Shown in pieces: positions 4,324 through 6,749 of a stretch of 6,749 nt of DNA. The notes beneath the pieces are model-generated. The model was not told the origin of the DNA. It saw only the letters and a program-made list of their open reading frames with translations, and did not search any database. Origin of the DNA: an uncultured Prevotellaceae bacterium (GTDB lineage Bacteria > Bacteroidota > Bacteroidia > Bacteroidales > Bacteroidaceae). Every line of letters starts with the position of its first letter. The first letter of the stretch is position 1. The stretch spans positions 1-6,749 of the forward strand of contig CATXZX010000102.1 in assembly GCA_958404085.1 (NCBI GenBank), in the 5' to 3' direction. Both the position numbers and the translations under genes were made by a program.

Positions 4324-6687
4324 ATGAATAAAATCCTTATCGCATTGCTCTGTGCGGGCCTTCTCTGTTCTCCGGCCGATGCCAGACGCAAAAAGAAAGA
4401 GTCGAAAGAACAGCCCACGGCCTCAGCGTCCCAAACGCCCCAGGCCTCCATCGTACGCAACGGCCTGTTCAACGTATCGAAAACCGAGAGCGACTGGTTT
4501 TTCGAAATTCCCGATTCGCTCATCGGCCGCGAGTTTCTGACCACGACCCGTTTTACGGCCACGCCATCGAACTGCGGCGAGTTCGGCGGCGAACAACTGA
4601 ACGAACAGGTCGTATACTGGGAAAAATCGCCGGACAACAGCCTGCTGCTACGCGCCAGTCTGCTTATCAACACGGCCGATTCGACAGAAAGCATCTACCG
4701 GGCCATCACCATCAGCAACGAGAGTCCCATCATCGGATCCTTCAAGATTGAATCCCACAAAGACTCCCTTTATAAAGTCAAGGTGACCCCCTTCTTCAAC
4801 GAAGACAATCCCTCCATCGGCATGCCGTCCGGATTGAAAAACCGTTTCAACCTGATAAACCAGATAGGCAATCTTTCGTTCATCGAGGATATCCGCAGTT
4901 TCCCCACCAACACCGAAGTCCGTCTGGTAAAGACCTGGAGTTCGAACTCGCACAACATGCCGGCGACCAGCAGCACGGGACGGGCCACATTCGGACTGAA
5001 CATCTCGTTCGTCCTGTTGCCCGAGGTTCCCATGATGCGCCGCTACTTCGACCCGCGCGTCGGCTACTTCGCCGACCGTTTCAATGAATTCACCGACCGA
5101 CAGCAGCGCGTAAAGAGCAAAACGTTCATTACCCGCTGGCGCCTGGAGCCGCGTCCTGAAGACATCGAAAAAATGCGGCGCGGCGAACTGGTGGAACCGC
5201 AGAAGCCCATCGTCTACTACATAGACCCGGCCACTCCGAAGCAATGGCGCAAATACCTCATCGCCGGCATCAACGACTGGCAGAAAGCCTTTGAGAAAGC
5301 CGGCTTCAAAAACGCCATCATCGGAAAGGAATGGCCCGAAAACGATTCGACCATGAGCATGGAGGATGCACGTTACTCCGTCATTCGCTACCTGGCATCG
5401 CCCATCGAAAATGCCTACGGTCCCAACGTACACGACCCGCGCAGCGGCGAGATCATCGAGAGCCACATCTGTTGGTACCACAACGTCATGAGCCTGGTAC
5501 ACGACTGGTACATGATACAGGCCGGGAGCATAGACGAAGCGGCACAGAAGATGCACTTCGACGAAGAACTCATGGGACAACTCATCCGCTTTGTGTCGTC
5601 GCACGAGGTAGGCCACACGTTAGGCCTGCGCCACAACTTCGGGTCGAGCAGCACCGTACCCGTAGACAGCCTGCGCAGCAAGGCGTGGGTAGAGAAGTAC
5701 GGCCACACGCCCAGCATTATGGACTACGCCCGCTTCAACTACGTGGCACAGCCCGAAGACGGCATCTCGCGCAAGGGCATCTTCCCGCGCATCAACGATT
5801 ACGACATCTGGGCCATCCAATGGGGCTACACGCCCATGCTGGACGCCACGGACGAGGACAGCGACCACCGCGCACTCGAAAAACTCGTGGCCGAAAACCT
5901 GAACGGAAACCCGCGCCTATGGTTCGGCGACGGCGAGACGAACCGCGTCAGCGACCCGCGCTGCCAGACCGAAGACCTGGGCGACGACGCGGTCAAGGCC
6001 AGCGAATACGGCATACTGAACCTGAAACGGGCCATCGCCAACCTGCCGCGCTGGACATACACGACCGACGACATCTACAACCAGAACCTATATATCGTAT
6101 ATAACCAGGTACGCAACCAGTTCAGCCGCTACGGCGGACACGTATTAGGGAACATCGGCGGATTCTACAACGACTTCAAGACTGTAGACCAGCCGGGAGC
6201 CGTCTTTACGCCTGTCGAGAAGGAACGACAGAAGAAAGCGCTCGACTTCATCGACCGCCACTTCCTGACAGAACCCACATGGCTCGAACCGGCATACGCC
6301 AACCGCATGTCGTATGCCAACAAGGAAAACGTCCAGTACCTCGGCAGATGGATGGTCGGAAGCCTCTTGAACAGAATCGAAGAACTGAACGAGAACTACC
6401 GCGCCGACGAATACCTGGCAGACCTGAGCCGCATGCTGTTCAAAGAGGTCGCTACGCACAGCAAGGTGAGCGACTACCGCCGCGCCCTGCAAGGCAGCTA
6501 TGTCCGCATGCTGATTCAGCAGCTCAGAGACAGCGAATTTTCCTCTTACAGCCCGTTTATACTCCAGACCCTGCAACAACTGAAGGCACAGACCGGAACA
6601 GCGGCCAAGACCGCTCCCGACGCACAAAGCAAAGCGCACTACGTTTACCTGTGCGATGCCATCACGCGTGCGCTTGAAGTGAAATAA
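4324..6687 (+). CDS. Secreted zinc-dependent metalloprotease (DUF5118/DUF5117, metzincin type)
   Basis: The protein has 787 residues. The start at 4324 gives a signal peptide, MNKILIALLCAGLLCSPADA, with an A-D-A cleavage site at residue 20; neither cysteine is in a lipobox, so a soluble periplasmic or exported enzyme is expected. A basic, low-complexity stretch runs 21-42. Residues of about 44-90 (GLFNVSKTESDWFFEIPDSLIGRE) fit DUF5118, and about 95-290 fit DUF5117. The peptidase domain begins near 295 (IVYYIDPATPKQWRKYLIAGI). The zinc site HEVGHTLGLRH spans 427-437, with ligands H427, H431, H437 and catalytic E428. A Met-turn, SIMDY, lies at 464-468 with M466. HExxHxxGxxH plus Met-turn defines metzincins. 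All catalytic residues are present, so it should be active. It is transcribed alone from its own promoter; no partner or substrate is visible in the window. Family members are common and often multi-copy in gut Bacteroidota, with unknown substrates. Confidence 0.95.
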   Translation: MNKILIALLCAGLLCSPADARRKKKESKEQPTASASQTPQASIVRNGLFNVSKTESDWFFEIPDSLIGREFLTTTRFTATPSNCGEFGGEQLNEQVVYWEKSPDNSLLLRASLLINTADSTESIYRAITISNESPIIGSFKIESHKDSLYKVKVTPFFNEDNPSIGMPSGLKNRFNLINQIGNLSFIEDIRSFPTNTEVRLVKTWSSNSHNMPATSSTGRATFGLNISFVLLPEVPMMRRYFDPRVGYFADRFNEFTDRQQRVKSKTFITRWRLEPRPEDIEKMRRGELVEPQKPIVYYIDPATPKQWRKYLIAGINDWQKAFEKAGFKNAIIGKEWPENDSTMSMEDARYSVIRYLASPIENAYGPNVHDPRSGEIIESHICWYHNVMSLVHDWYMIQAGSIDEAAQKMHFDEELMGQLIRFVSSHEVGHTLGLRHNFGSSSTVPVDSLRSKAWVEKYGHTPSIMDYARFNYVAQPEDGISRKGIFPRINDYDIWAIQWGYTPMLDATDEDSDHRALEKLVAENLNGNPRLWFGDGETNRVSDPRCQTEDLGDDAVKASEYGILNLKRAIANLPRWTYTTDDIYNQNLYIVYNQVRNQFSRYGGHVLGNIGGFYNDFKTVDQPGAVFTPVEKERQKKALDFIDRHFLTEPTWLEPAYANRMSYANKENVQYLGRWMVGSLLNRIEELNENYRADEYLADLSRMLFKEVATHSKVSDYRRALQGSYVRMLIQQLRDSEFSSYSPFILQTLQQLKAQTGTAAKTAPDAQSKAHYVYLCDAITRALEVK

Positions 6688-6749
6688 ACAACTCATCGCA
6701 CCCGACAAAACATTTCTTGAGGGCCGAAACCGAACGGGAGGCAGACACT
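6688..6749. other. Right edge, nothing recognised
   Basis: These 62 bases follow the protease stop codon. No hairpin with a T-run, promoter match or gene start is visible, so the protease terminator, if intrinsic, lies beyond the window or was not recognised. Confidence 0.4.

Noticed and set aside
4324..4383. Lipoprotein signal for the metalloprotease (cysteines at residues 10 and 15)
   Set aside because: Both cysteines are preceded by leucine, not the small residue a lipobox needs; an A-D-A type I site follows.
4648..5616. A 322-residue minus-strand reading frame antisense to the metalloprotease
   Set aside because: It is the mirror of a strongly supported gene with GC-biased codons; its residue make-up is that of antisense translation, with no start context.

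Overview
The window looks like Bacteroidota (most likely Bacteroidales) chromosome. The evidence is threefold. Several promoters match the -33 TTTG / -7 TAnnTTTG pattern typical of this phylum. Gene starts lack strong Shine-Dalgarno sites. The gene families (a DUF2027+Smr protein, a DUF5117/DUF5118 zinc metalloprotease, and an ECF sigma operon with a short anti-sigma-like membrane protein) are characteristic of the group. No genus can be named, and there is no IS element, CRISPR array, tRNA or rRNA.

Layout: bases 1-1677 carry a minus-strand operon read from right to left. It consists of an ECF sigma factor (1141-1677), a single-pass anti-sigma-like protein that overlaps it by 41 bases (714-1181), a small exported protein resembling DUF6108 (269-709), and the N-terminal part of another exported protein that runs off the left edge (1-267). 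Overlaps or spacings of a few bases indicate coupled expression. The likely logic is a sigma / membrane-regulator pair controlling itself and envelope proteins.

Bases 1678-1934 hold the sigma operon promoter, a hairpin at its start codon, and two hairpin terminators for the next gene. That gene (1935-2570, minus) is a left-handed beta-helix acyltransferase of the serine-acetyltransferase type. It stands alone, without cysteine or capsule genes beside it.

Bases 2571-2883 have no convincing protein gene but contain the most interesting object in the window. It is a long rod-like inverted-repeat structure (2651-2770) with a 9-bp stem, an 8-bp stem and an apical GATA (GNRA-type) loop. A textbook intrinsic terminator on the minus strand follows it. 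It reads as an undescribed or unlabelled small RNA, possibly 6S-like, or a leader/attenuator for the acetyltransferase.

Bases 2884-4020 (minus) encode a DUF2027 protein with a C-terminal Smr domain. Divergently, 4324-6687 (plus) encodes a secreted metzincin-type zinc protease. Each has a near-ideal Bacteroidota promoter in the shared 303-base intergenic region. The last 62 bases show nothing recognisable.
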